Counted from the first letter of the stretch, positions 44,336 through 54,589 are shown. The stretch: DNA of 64,000 nt from Dendrophyllia cribrosa (GCA_024195265.1 JAJLRJ010000009.1:15256982-15320981); one strand, 5' to 3'. Made by a program: numbers and translations. The notes: generated from the sequence alone by a model not told the origin.

Positions 44336-46432
44336 GACGAATTTTCAGTCAAACAAGATGTTGAAAAATTCCTTCGCCGCGTGCAATTAAGAGCTTTTTT
44401 CTACGACAAAGAAGACAATTCTAACACCTCGGAAAAAGATGTTTTTGAAACACTCAACGTTCGCAAATCAAAATGGACTCCCCCAGAGGGCCAGTTTTCT
44501 TCTCTAGATTTTTTCGTCAAAAAATGTCGTCACGATGTCCAAAAACTTAAATTTAACCGCCACACCAAAATTTCCAACCTTTCAACAGGAGAATGGGCAG
44601 CGCTCAAAAGTCTTAGCAAACGACGCGACATTGTTATCAAAGCGGCCGACAAAGGCGGGGCGGTAGTTGTTTGGCGGACCGACCTTTACCGACAAGAGGC
44701 TTTTCGGCAACTTTCTGACACCGCTTTCTATGCCAAAGTTGATAAAGATCTCACTTCTACCAACCAAAAAATTGTCAAAGAAACTATCCAAGACCTCATT
44801 ACTAAACAACAATTACCAGTTACCGCCAACAATCTCATCATCACTACTCCTAGAACCTCACGCGTTTATTTCAAACCTAAAATTCATAAACCAAACAATC
44901 CGGGCCGACCCATTGTTTCCGCTTGTAGCTGTCCTACCGAACTAATTTCTAGCTATTTAGACAAAATCATGGCCCCCATTGTCAAATCACTACCCTCGTA
45001 CATTAAGGACACCAATCACGCACTCGAAATTTTCCGGGATTTCAGTTTTGCCAGCGAAAACAAATTAATTTTCACTATGGACATTACCTCTTTATATACC
45101 GTCATCCCCAATGACGAAGGACTTCAAGCACTAAAATATTTTTTCGACCAGCGCTCCATTCAAAACCCAAGCTCAGAAACACTGCTCCGCTTAGCCGAAT
45201 TAGTTTTGACACTTAACTGTTTTTCATTTTCCCAAAACTACTACAAACAAGTAAATGGAGTCGCCATGGGTACCAAAATGGGACCAAGCTACGCTAACCT
45301 TTTTGTAGGCCACATCGAACACAAATTTTTTAATCAGTACCACGGAACCAAACCCGAACTCTACGGCCGCTACATCGATGATTGCATTGGCGCTACCTCT
45401 TCCAGTAAAGAGGAACTTAATCAATTCATAACTTCTGTCAATACTTTTCATCCAGCTCTAAAATATACCTGGGAAATTTCCGAAACCTCAGTCGCTTTTC
45501 TTGACATTAATATTTCAATCAATGGTAACAGTTTATCCACAAGTGTGCACTACAAACCTACAGATTCCCACAGTTATCTGTTACATTCATCCTCACATCC
45601 ACCGCACGTTAAAAACGCCATTCCGTATTCTCAATTTCTCAGACTTCGACGTCTATGTAGTGATGACTCTGATTTTTCCAACAAATCAGAAGAAATGTGC
45701 CAGTTTTTCAAAAAACGTGGGTATCCTGACTCTGTTGTTAATACGGGCCAACAACGTGCACAACAGATCGACAGACAGTCAGCACTACAAACGCCACAGA
45801 AGGAAGAGAACGAGAGAATTCCATTCACCCTCACTTTCCACCCACACAACAACACAGTCAAAAGCATCATTTTAAAAAATTTCAAATTACTCCAAAACGA
45901 CCCCGAAACTGGCAGAATTTTTTCACAACCCCCACTAATTTCATTCAAACGTGACAAAAACATAGGCAACTTTCTAGTTACGAGCGCACTGAAATCTGAC
46001 GATGTACCGGGAACTTTCAAATGCACACGCACACGATGTAACACTTGTCCTTTCATTCACAACGCGGACAAAATAACAGGACCCAAACGATCTATTAAAA
46101 TCACTGATCGTTTTACATGCACCTCCGTAAATGTTATCTACTGCATTACATGTACTTTTTGCAAAAAGATATACATTGGCGAAACAGGGAGGAGACTGGG
46201 CGACCGTTTTCGTGAACATCTCCGAGACGTTGAAAAAAATGACAAAGACGCATCCAAACCAGTCGCGCGCCATTTTAATCTTACTAACCATTCTAAACAA
46301 CACATGACAATCTGCGGCGTTTCCCTACACCAGGGTAACACAGAAAGCCGTAAAAACCTAGAACAAAAAATCATCTTTCAAATCGGCACTCTCAAACCCC
46401 ACGGAATCAACGAACGCTTTTCATTCAACTAA
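44315..46432 (+). CDS. Penelope-like element protein: reverse transcriptase with GIY-YIG endonuclease
   Basis: An intact 705-codon frame. Residues ~1-185 are the Penelope N-terminal region (DVEKFLRRVQLRAFFYDKED; IVIKAADKGGAVVVW at the RT1-like entry). RT follows, with VYFKPKIHKPNNPGRPIVSA, FTMDITSLYTVIPNDEGLQA, GVAMGTKMGPSYANLF and the catalytic box YGRYIDDCIG near residue 352. A Cys cluster CTRTRCNTCPF lies near 570 and the GIY-YIG nuclease at ~617-640 (KKIYIGETGRRLGDRFREHL). The enzyme nicks DNA and primes reverse transcription on it. The first codons come from the complement of the left arm, so the annotated Met is a chance start and the true N-terminus is missing. All catalytic motifs look intact. 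Confidence 0.93.
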   Translation: MAVKFKFDEFSVKQDVEKFLRRVQLRAFFYDKEDNSNTSEKDVFETLNVRKSKWTPPEGQFSSLDFFVKKCRHDVQKLKFNRHTKISNLSTGEWAALKSLSKRRDIVIKAADKGGAVVVWRTDLYRQEAFRQLSDTAFYAKVDKDLTSTNQKIVKETIQDLITKQQLPVTANNLIITTPRTSRVYFKPKIHKPNNPGRPIVSACSCPTELISSYLDKIMAPIVKSLPSYIKDTNHALEIFRDFSFASENKLIFTMDITSLYTVIPNDEGLQALKYFFDQRSIQNPSSETLLRLAELVLTLNCFSFSQNYYKQVNGVAMGTKMGPSYANLFVGHIEHKFFNQYHGTKPELYGRYIDDCIGATSSSKEELNQFITSVNTFHPALKYTWEISETSVAFLDINISINGNSLSTSVHYKPTDSHSYLLHSSSHPPHVKNAIPYSQFLRLRRLCSDDSDFSNKSEEMCQFFKKRGYPDSVVNTGQQRAQQIDRQSALQTPQKEENERIPFTLTFHPHNNTVKSIILKNFKLLQNDPETGRIFSQPPLISFKRDKNIGNFLVTSALKSDDVPGTFKCTRTRCNTCPFIHNADKITGPKRSIKITDRFTCTSVNVIYCITCTFCKKIYIGETGRRLGDRFREHLRDVEKNDKDASKPVARHFNLTNHSKQHMTICGVSLHQGNTESRKNLEQKIIFQIGTLKPHGINERFSFN

Positions 46433-46522
46433 TCTACATTTGTTTTTCACGTCACCAAATTTCCACCAATAGCGTAGCTCCACCGCTTACTATATAAAAC
46501 CACACACTACCCACAATTCCTT

Positions 46523-46571
46523 GATTCGCTCCGACGAAGGGCTAGCGCTCGAAACGTCAGCTATTTGAATC
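46523..46571 (+). ncRNA. Hammerhead-ribozyme-like motif of Penelope pLTR (right)
   Basis: Downstream of the stop, GATTCGCT pairs with AGC plus GAATC (stem I with an internal loop). The core reads CCGACGA, then stem II GGGC/GCTC with a TAGC loop, GAAA, and ACGTC before AGCT. This fits the type I hammerhead plan described for Penelope-like elements, with a minimal stem III (ACGT is self-complementary). The core has C where CUGANGA has U at the second position, so activity is uncertain. Confidence 0.55.
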
Positions 46572-46679
46572 TTTTTACGGTGGTCAATTTACCTTATCGA
46601 CTCAGTCGATAAAACTAAATTCTCGTGTTTCATCCCCCCACCGACGCAGCACCACAGTCTCTCTAGAAACTAACCCCAT

Positions 46680-46695
46680 TCAGCTTGGAAAACAC
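46680..46695. repeat. Target-site duplication of the Penelope pair (right)
   Basis: TCAGCTTGGAAAACAC, identical over 16 bp to the left copy at 42238-42253, is followed by TTTGATGTTTTGC. Joining the outer flanks across one copy restores a continuous empty site. Confidence 0.75.
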
Positions 46696-47740
46696 TTTGA
46701 TGTTTTGCTGTGTTTACTGAGCGGAGAAAACGGTTTAAATTAAAATCGTTATTTTCCTGCATTTTTTCGTGGTTTGCTACTCGACAGGGATACTAATTAA
46801 GGGATACTCAGAAGCCGCTTTAGTGGAAAAAGAAGAGCTTTCAGGGATAAAATCTTGCTTCGAGGAACTATATACGTTTTTAGCAATGCGAGAGATGGGT
46901 TCGTTTTACGGATTTCAGCACCAAAGCGGAGATTTAAAGAATTTCCAAGCACAGTAGTCGCCGGAGGGACTTAAAGGTAAAACAAATTACATTTTTTGAT
47001 GGGAATTTATCTCTATATGAATCTGTGATTGACTTTTTGTTTGTGCTCTCGTTAGTTTTGGAGAATTGTTTTTAACTGTGTAGCTTAAATTCAGTTGTAT
47101 TAATTTCTTGAATTTCATCGAAGACACGGCTCGGCCTCGATGTGCGTTTTGCTTTTTAACATAAACTAATGGAGATTTGAATAAATTTTTCGAAAGAAGA
47201 TTGTGTTGTCCAGTTTTATGTGTTTGTTCATTCATTACATAGATTGAAAAGCGATTTTATGTCAACAAAACAAGACTTAGATTTTATACTCGCGTCGCCT
47301 TATGCAAATATGTTTGTGTATTTTTGCAATTTTCATTTCCAAATCAGTGTCTTGGGCATTTTGTGACAAGCAACAAGTGTATTTTATTCGGAAAATAGTC
47401 GTAATAGTTATTCTAGACGGAGAAAAAGTTGTTTTTGTGAACTTTTGTACGGTCTAAATGTACTGTGCAGACGGTCGGGTAACAAGCTTAAGCTTACTGT
47501 TTTTGAGAATTGCTAAAATTGAAAAATAGCCCGGTCGTCATCTTAATTCCGACCTTTCACCTAAGTTAAGTTTCATCTTAGTTAAGCTTGTTCAGAGGGT
47601 CTTCAGAGGGCAACGCTGTTAGGCCAAGCCTAATTATATATATTAGAATGTGTTCAATCGTTGCCATAATCGAGGCGGCTGTAGGAGGCACAAGCTCCCT
47701 TAAGCGATCACCGAAAAAACCTGGTGCCGAGAAATACGGC
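46696..47740. other. Interior of the TTAA unit, right part; no gene recognised
   Basis: A short plus-strand frame (46769-46957) precedes a possible donor AAAG|GTAAAAC near 46977. No protein family is recognised. The rest is AT-rich. Confidence 0.35.
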
Positions 47741-47935
47741 AGCAAGTAAAAACCGTCATGGCATCATTACATTGTTATGGCAATTCTGATGTTAATATAA
47801 CACTGGTCTGAACAAATTTCCATCTTTCTAATATAGCTGTAGTGACTGTGTTTCCATAGCATAGTTAATGGCATCATAGTTAATGCCCAAACATGGGGTG
47901 TATTGCCTCCCAAAAATCCAGTCAAGCCATCTTAA

Positions 47936-48698
47936 GGGCAGGAGATCTGTATTCTGGCGAAGACAGATGTCAGGTTGGCAGTGGGGATTAAGAAGTCACC
48001 ACAAAGACTTAAACATTACCAGTAGTGCTGTATTCCAGGAATACTCAACCTGTTTTTCAACCATTCTGAATGGTTAGGCCTTATTGCGGGAAATGATAAA
48101 GAGACAACATAACATTATACAGGGAGAAGGGAGCTGTGAACGCCAAAACACACTGAAATATAACATATATATGTTGTAACACTTGTAAAGCCATTAATGT
48201 AAATGTTGGCAAGCGGAGGAAGAGTTGGTATAATCAGGAGCATGTGTTTTAACTTGCTTCCCTCTTGCGAGCTGTGTATAAGGTGATGCCCATTTAATTC
48301 CCCTTATCTTTCAACAGCCATACAAGAAGTCTGTTATCTTTTTCTCTGACTACTTGTCTCTTATTTTAACAGTGTTTCTCATAACGATCAACTGGGCGAA
48401 CTCGATCAAGTTGCGGGGCGAACTCGAGGGAGGCGAATTCACTATGGGGCGAAACCACCATAATTCGCAGTCTTGATGGTAAAACTGGCCTTTTTGCTTT
48501 CATAAATTTCATAAACAGTAAAAAAAAAATTTCCCAATTTTCCTATTATATTGTTCATTAAGTTCTGTTAAGTTATGTTAAGACGGTTTTATAAGCTTCA
48601 GTGTTATATATTTTCTCAGTATTGGTTAACACCAGTCTACACGTGATGCTTTCATTGTTAATGATAACACTGACCATATTGGTGATGTTTGACTCAAG
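47936..48698. other. No gene recognised
   Basis: Contains a local GGGCGAACTCGA-type repetition at 48395-48460 and otherwise AT-rich sequence. Confidence 0.4.
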
Positions 48699-49056
48699 TC
48701 AAACCGCTCTTTTCCCAGGCTTCTTCTTGGCAGTCGGCTTCTTGCTTTTGGATTTTACTGTGACATTGTCACCATGTGCAGCATCAGGACTATCAACTCC
48801 GCTTCCCGTCTCATAGCCAAAAAAGAATAAAAGAATAAAGAAATATGTTGTGTCAAGGGGAGAAATAAAGATAAACTTACTGTACTGGTTGTTCGTTGGG
48901 TTTGCGTGTTCGTTTTGGTTTTGCACTTTCCCTTTGTTCCCCCGCCTAGTGTCCTCTCTTTAGCTTTCTGATTTTTTCTTTGAGTGTCAGCTGCCTTTCT
49001 TGCACCTCCTTTTCGATGCTCTTGTACAGCTTGCAAATGATCCATCCACATTGGAA
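48699..49056 (-). CDS. Two candidate 3' exons of an unidentified gene
   Basis: Exon 49056-48881 has acceptor TTTTAAAAG and donor ACA|GTAAGT. It reads MWMDHLQAVQEHRKGGARKA, ADTQRKNQKAKERTLGGG and ends RTTST in phase 0. Exon 48809-48699 has acceptor GCTATGAG and reads TGSGVDSPDAAHGDNVTVKS and KSKKPTAKKKPGKRAV before TGA. The join is in frame, and the product is basic and low in complexity, like the C-terminal tail of many multicopy TE genes. A competing frame of the first exon (ICKLYKSIEKEVQERQ and onward) is also open for a while, so the reading is not certain. Confidence 0.4.
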
Positions 49057-49528
49057 CTTTTAAAAATATGATTGTAAAATATATGACATTTTACTGAAGG
49101 TAAGGATTTTAAGGCAAGGAAATTTTTTTTCACGTGAAAATGAGGCAAAGAGGGCTAAATGATATGCATACAAAAGAATAATAAATTGGCTGCCATTTTG
49201 GAATAGTGTATGGCCTTTTTTAGGATTTTTAAGCGTTTAGAGGCTTCTTACAGTTGTATCTGCATTGAACCTTCTACATGTCAGTGATACAGATTAGATC
49301 CATTAAGTGTGGAAGGTATGAACAATCCGTTATGTGCCTTTACCTCACAGCCATTTTGTAGCACCACCCTGTTGAGACTGCTTCCACCACTGTAACGGCA
49401 AGTAAGAGGCAATGGTCACAAGGATGAGTGAAGTACTGAGTGCACACAGTAATACACAAAAAGCTGCCGCAATCACTTTAATAGAGATGCTCAATAAACT
49501 AGTAGCTTGTGTTACAATACCCACTTAC

Positions 49529-49701
49529 AATTTCCAAGAGTTTGCTCCCTGGGTCGATGGTGTGTTCTTTATCTGGATTCGGTTGTTTATATGGCAATCC
49601 AAGCTCTTGGCCCAATTCCTGGAGTTTTGCCAAGTTTAAACTTGCTGTAGTGTCTTTTTTTAAATGGAACATCACATGCAATTTTAAGCTCCAGAAGAGG
49701 T
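49529..49701 (-). CDS. Candidate internal exon, unknown product
   Basis: The acceptor is TTTAACAG and the donor is AATT|GTAAGT. The frame reads LHVMFHLKKDTTASLNLAKL, QELGQELGLPYKQPNPDKEH and TIDPGSKLLEI. The LAKLQELGQELGL segment is helical and recalls death-fold-like modules, but this is too short to name. It ends in phase 0 and does not join in phase to the exon at 49056 as read there. Confidence 0.3.
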
Positions 49702-50039
49702 CTGTTAAATATATATATTTTTTTATCAGTGGGTTCTTTGCACTACTTGCAAGTGGGGATAGACGCTCACATACTCATTCAACATCTTTTTCCAGCTTCT
49801 TACCTATGTTATCAAGCCCGTTTACAATTTTTTGTATGTAGAGCTCCACTTGCTCTACATGCCACATTTCTCATGCCAGCTGGGTGGTTCATCATGCAAG
49901 CCTTCACAACACATCCCGAACTCTCCCTTTGTCATGAAAGTTAGTGGCCAGAAACAGGTGGTAAGTTGCTGACAGTCAGTTGTTTCATCTAGTATCTAGG
50001 GATGAGGGCGTCTGGTGGTGGTGGTGGTGGTGCTGTTCG

Positions 50040-50990
50040 ACGCAGGTGCACCCGGTTTCTTCTGGTCATACCTGAGGGTGTCTCAACAACATATGGCCAG
50101 GGGGGCTGGTGTGGCAGTTACAAGCCTATACGGCCACGGGCCTGACTTGTGGTGTGGTGAAGGCTTAGCATAAACAAAGTCTCCGATTTCTAATGGGGGT
50201 AGACTGCTGCTGGTCGTAGTGTTGTTTAGCTTTGGCTCGCTTTGTGGCAATGGTTTCTTGTACAGACTCTGCAGTGTTGTCAGTTGGCAGTAGGAGCTCT
50301 GGGGAGTAGTCCGTGGGTGCGACAACCCATACTCCTTTGTGCTGGGCTCAAAGCGTGTCCTTCTTAGAGGGTGTTTCTCTAAGTGAGAAGTGCTTCTTGT
50401 AAGTTGAGTTTTTCAGACTTCTTTGGGATTCGCTTGACGACTTTCACTGCTGCTTCTGCTTTTCTTTTACCTTTTGGCCAATAGCGTGAGCTTGTAATGT
50501 GATGAATCTGGTATTTTTGGCAGAACTTTGAACTCAATCGCAATGAACTGGGGTCTGTTATCAGTTAAGATGGTCTCTAGGATTCCATGACGAGCAATGT
50601 GGGCCAAAGTTTTGGCTGTTATTTGCTACCTCGTCGACTTCAATAAAGTCAGAGTGGTGATCTGTCATGATAAGATAGGTTTTGGCTGATGAACTGCCAG
50701 GGATACTGTGGTATGGGCTGACTCTTCATCGGTTCTTTGGAATTCTGTACTTGAAACTGGGCGCATTTTCCACATGAGCTGCAGGCGTTTCGTATTTCAG
50801 TCTGCATGCCTGGGCAGAAAATTACATCTATACACAGCCGTATGTTAGACTCTGGCCTGAAGTGAGTGACATGCGAAGGGAATGAGTACTTGTTTCCCCT
50901 TTTAGAACCTGTTTTCAGCTTTTTTGTTTGAACAGTTACTTGCTTCACATGCAGCAAATTTAATAAGTTTCCTACCACTCTCTGTTGATG
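50040..50990 (-). pseudogene. Ty3/gypsy integrase relic
   Basis: The frame 50978-50649 reads NKYSFPSHVTHFRPESNIRL, DVIFCPGMQTEIRNACSSCG and IPQYPWQFISQNL, the zinc-binding and core-entry region of a gypsy integrase. The region 50640-50330 has broken core pieces. The frame 50325-50083 reads LPPLEIGDFVYAKPSPHHKS and PWPYRLVTATPAP, the usual C-terminal part. A (TGG)n run lies at 50012-50030. It is separate from the RT fragment at 40-41 kb. Confidence 0.75.
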
Positions 50991-51139
50991 CTAACTTACA
51001 CAGAGCAAGTAAAGTATCTTTTCAATTCCTCCAGTTTCCAAGTTCGGCTGCAATGTAAACTTCTCAGTTAAGGTAGCCACGTTTTTGTAATCAATGCCCT
51101 GTTCCTTCTCAACAACATACAATTTTCGCATGCCCATTT

Positions 51140-51800
51140 TCTAACCAACTCTATAAACCACAACTGGCAGCTGCATGAATCGTCTTACGGCATTTGATGA
51201 GCGGTAGGTTGAGGGGAAATGTTTTCTATACAGTTTGTTAACTTCACATACTCCAGCGTGCAAAATATCAATTGACAAAGAACATTCTTTGCAGTCACTT
51301 CTGTGACTATTACGACACAACTCAGATCTAAAAGAAATGAACTGATCCACAGAAATGTCACTCAAATTGTTTGAATTTCTCATCCTTTGGCCTACCGCTT
51401 TCGTCTATAAAAATTATTTCCAGCTTTTCTGTTGTGACAAGTCTGACGGTTTCTTTTGGGATTCAGGACTTGAATTATCTGTGCCTTGGGCTTGAACGGC
51501 ACTATCAATGTCAGTTACATCACATTCACTTAAAGCTTCTACCTTGTCACTGCCATCTTTCTGTTCCAAGTCTTCTTTTACTTTTCTACTCAGCCACTTG
51601 TCAGTTGTGATTAATTATTTTGTGACCTAGCTTGTGGTTGATCCTCTTCTTTAGTATGCTCTTTGTCATCTCTCTTTTTCTTTTCTTTTTTCTGTAATAC
51701 TGTAAGCCCGTCTTCTAATTTTCGCTGTCTTTCTCTAAATGAGGTCATCTCTTGGGTTAGGTGCCTTGCTCTTTCATCATTGTCAACATTTCTAGCTTTT
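51140..51800 (-). pseudogene. Coiled-coil TE gene, part downstream of an insertion
   Basis: Minus-strand frames read KARNVDNDERARHLTQEMTS, FRERQRKLEDGLTVLQKKEK, then after frameshifts KWLSRKVKEDLEQKDGSDKV and ALSECDVTDIDSAVQ, and end in MRNSNNLSDISVDQFISF (51383 onward). The heptad-like charged helix continues the protein found at 55.1-54.78 kb, after removal of the intervening ~3 kb. The family is related to the N-terminal part of the gene at 14.3-16.2 kb. Function unknown. Confidence 0.45.
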
Positions 51801-52010
51801 TACTTGTAAAAATTTTACCGCGATCGTGCCGCGAAAAGCGGTCAACATCGCACCGCGATATAAAAATCGCGGCGGCCAAGAAACGCGCCGCGATTGTGGG
51901 CAATATCAAGCCGCGATCGCGCCATGCTGCCATATTTACAAATGACAGTGACATCGCCTCGTGATCTTGGTGAGTTCGCGGCTCGAATTAGTAAGTGGTT
52001 TTCATGGCGT

Positions 52011-52113
52011 CCATGTTGGTGGTCACAAGCAATATAACCTTTTGCATATTGTAACAGTGTATTAATTCGTTTAAAACGAGATGGAAATTTCATTGTTTTG
52101 ACCACCAACATGG
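52011..52113. repeat. Hairpin MITE (ACCACCAACATGG family)
   Basis: CCATGTTGGTGGTCA at 52011-52025 is the inverse of TGACCACCAACATGG at 52099-52113. It is about 100 bp in total, related in sequence to the hairpin at 17678-17745. Confidence 0.7.
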
Positions 52114-52265
52114 CCACCACAGTCAGATTCGAATTCAGCGACGAAAGCTAGATTTGCTTCAAAAAAAGCATGAAAACAGTATATACTAAAGTAAAAAGTT
52201 AATTGAAAGTATATTTCCACCGAGGACCTGTTCATCATTCAAGCTCTTTGCCCAAAAAAAAAAGA

Positions 52266-52338
52266 ATGTCCTCGCCGGGGTTTGAACTCTGCACCGCTTG
52301 GTTTCTAAGTCATCGCACAAACCACTCTGCCACCTAAG
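52266..52338 (-). pseudogene. tRNA-Ser-like pseudogene or SINE head
   Basis: The minus strand reads TTAGGTGGCAGAGTGGTTTG at the D-arm/A-box position, a TTAGAAA loop that would place an AGA anticodon, and GAGTTCAAACCCCGG matching a B box/T arm. The acceptor and anticodon stems do not pair properly and no variable arm is clear. It is tRNA-derived but not a functional gene. Confidence 0.5.
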
Positions 52339-52603
52339 CCTACAATTTAACTTGCTGGGAAATTTAATTATTTGACCAATGTTCTAGGCTTCCAGCCAAG
52401 GCCGTTTTTCGACATAGAAGAAAACTCTTTTGTTAATCAAATAAATGTTTCGTTTATTTTAGTTTTAGATGTAAAACATCATTTGAATGGTTAGCTTGAA
52501 TATTTCTAATCATAAAACTGCTTGAAATGCTGTCGAGAGGCATTTTGCTGCAAACGTTTCCTTAAAATTAACGAAAAATCCCAGTTTTCAATCCTCTAAC
52601 AAA

Positions 52604-53509
52604 ATGCTTGAGAGTAAGCCGAAAGTCAACAGACGTGATGGGAAAGGAAACATGCAACACGAGCCAGTCATAGAGCCAGCTGACATCACAAAGATAAAAG
52701 AAAGCCCTTTTATGAGCCACGATAATCCTGCTGGTCTCAATCGTCGAGTCTGGTTTATAATTGCTCTTTACTGGTGCCGCCGTGGATGCGAAGGGCAACG
52801 TGTGCTCCGCCATGAGAGTTTTGGCTTTGACAAAGACGCAGATGGCCGTGAATTCGTTTCTATGTCCCATGAAGAGCTGACAAAAAACCATCAAGGTGGT
52901 GTAGCCGACAAGCCAAGCCACGAAAAGCAAACGAGGCTTAACTCCACTGGCTAACCCAGTGATTTCTTCTGGTGCTTGAAAAGGTACATCAGCCTGCTGA
53001 ATCCAAAGCAAGAGACGTTTTTTCAGAAGGCAAAGCCCAAAGTCTCTAACGCAGATGCTGTATGGTACGAGAACAAACCTCTCGGGATCAATAAGCTATC
53101 GACCATGATGAAGGAGATTTCCATTTGAGCCAGATTGTCAAAATCGTACACAAATCACTGTGTATGTGCGACCGACATCACGATCTGGTCAGATGCAGAA
53201 ATCCCAGCTCGCCACATCATGAGTATCTCCGGGCACGCCAACGAGCAGAGCATCGCTAGCTATAACACCAGGCCATCTACTCAACAGCTAATGAAGTGCT
53301 CTGATTTCCTTTCAACTGCCTTAGAAGCTCGTTCGATCAACGAGACCTTCACATCGACCATGTCCTTGAGACCTGCAACTGCTGCTACTTCTGTGCAGAT
53401 GTCGTCCACAACCACGGCTTTCAACGCCTTTCCTAACACGATGTTTACCAACTGCAGTATTGGAAGTGCATATGTGTATGTTCTCCCTCAAAACAATTCT
53501 CGTTTTTAA
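52604..53509 (+). pseudogene. Crypton-type tyrosine recombinase (DUF3504-like), inactivated
   Basis: The first frame (52604-52954) reads NPAGLNRRVWFIIALYWCRR, GCEGQRVLRHESFGFDKDAD and GREFVSMSHEELTKNHQGG. A second, after a frame change near 52950, reads KYISLLNPKQETFFQKAKPK, DAVWYENKPLGINKLSTMMK, has a TGA, then SYTNHCVCATDITIWSDAEI and SGHANEQSIASYNTR. The expected catalytic set is Arg (RRGCEG), H-x-x-R (NHSVR-type), H and Tyr. The H-x-x-R Arg is Cys (codon TGT/TGC from a CpG) while SGH and SYN remain. Cryptons move by site-specific recombination of a circular form. Confidence 0.75.
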
Positions 53510-53768
53510 GAAACTTTTGCTGTTTTTTACACAGTGACTGATTTTTGAGGTAAATTGTGAAGGAATTGTATGTCATAACAATGACCAATCGTAAGCGATT
53601 ATTTTTATTCATGTCAAAAATAAACCAAACAAAAGTTTACACACTTCTCGTTGATTGATGTGCAATTTTCACTCTGTCACGCGCGCGCTTCCACGACTCT
53701 CGCAATAATTTTCTAAAAATATTCCTGTCGCCCTTGTTCGCCTTCAACTGTTTTTGTTATTGTAAAAA

Positions 53769-53957
53769 ACAAATCGACCGCATCTTTCCATGGTCTATAC
53801 TTATTGACCATAGAAATGACGCCATAAAATGTTCAAAACTTGGCAGTGAAACCACTCGCCTAACGGCTCGTGGTTCCACTTGAGTTTTGAACATTTTATG
53901 ACATCATTTCTATGGTCAATGAGAGTATAGACCATGGAAAAATGCGGTCGATTTGTT
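53769..53957. repeat. 189-bp foldback MITE
   Basis: The left arm ACAAATCGACCGCAT...CCATGGTCTATAC...AAATGTTCAAAACT is mirrored by the right arm from AGTTTTGAACATTTTATGA to GCGGTCGATTTGTT. The centre carries AGTGAAACCAC/GTGGTTCCACTT. Arms are about 80 bp with few mismatches; no coding capacity. Confidence 0.82.
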
Positions 53958-54589
53958 AACTTCCCATCAATTTTTTCGCGTTGTGTTTAAAATTTAAATC
54001 TTTCATTTTCAGTTTTTAGTGTTCATTATAGTACTGCATGTTGTAAATTTCAAAGTTTTCTCTTGCTCGGCGGGCTGACGTGAGGAGTACTTGCTCACCG
54101 ATCGGCGATGGCATGTTTGAATGAACCAATCACATCGCCTAATTCACACACTCGGTGAGGATTCTCCCGCCGAAAGAAAACCCGCGAGTGCATGCAGAGA
54201 AAATGGCGCGGCAAGTTGTCAAAGAACATAAGATAAACAATGCCGAACTACGTACAGTGAGTCACTACAACAAGAAGTCACAGAACGACCATAATCATTC
54301 GCGGTGGAAAGATCAGCTGCGATTAGAAAAGTGGGACATTGAACAGTCGATTGTGTTAAAAGTTTATAACCTTTATTGGCAATATTTTAAACCTTAAAAC
54401 CTATATAAGGTTAATATATTTTTGATATCCCGGAGGTTTTGGTAAGTCTGATTGACATGCCGAAACACCTGGCGACGTTAAAACATCGCCGGTATCTCGG
54501 GATGCTCGGTAAGATTTGAAACGTCCGGGATCTCGGCAACAAGGGCAAATTCTCAAATGTACTATCTGAGAACTCCGCAATCTTTTAAA

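Larger units (their letters stand above)
42248..46630. repeat. Perfect 2,088-bp inverted repeat made of two Penelope copies
   Basis: The left arm 42248-44335 and right arm 44543-46630 are reverse complements. Every stretch I compared is identical, and all antisense and sense frames in one arm recur unchanged in the other. The loop 44336-44542 is 207 nt and belongs to the right copy. The inner boundary coincides with the palindromic word TTAAATTTAA. The identity implies a very recent origin or active gene conversion. Confidence 0.95.
41103..47935. mobile_element. 6.8-kb unit with ~200-bp terminal inverted repeats at TTAA
   Basis: TTAAGGTGGCTCAACTGGAT at 41103 is matched in inverse by TTAAGATGGCTTGACTGGAT at 47935 (minus strand). 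Similarity continues through CCATTAAC-TATGCTATGGAA, GACCAGTGTTATATTAACAT and GATGCCA, for about 200 bp on each side. The interior contains the inverted Penelope pair (42238-46695). Without it the unit would be about 2.4 kb and has no recognised transposase. TTAA ends suggest piggyBac-like mobilisation, but the CCCTTT terminus of that family is lacking. Confidence 0.62.

Noticed and set aside
49412..49639. Plus-strand 75-codon frame
   Set aside because: It overlaps the better-supported minus-strand candidate exon at 49529-49701 and has no recognisable features.
40093..50990. One gypsy element made of the RT piece at 40-41 kb and the integrase piece at 50-51 kb
   Set aside because: On the minus strand the integrase should lie below 40 kb, not above; the order is wrong, so they are separate fragments.
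51760..51960. Bacterial or viral insert suggested by the CG-rich words
   Set aside because: The words are short repeats with no genes; they are better explained as transposon termini.
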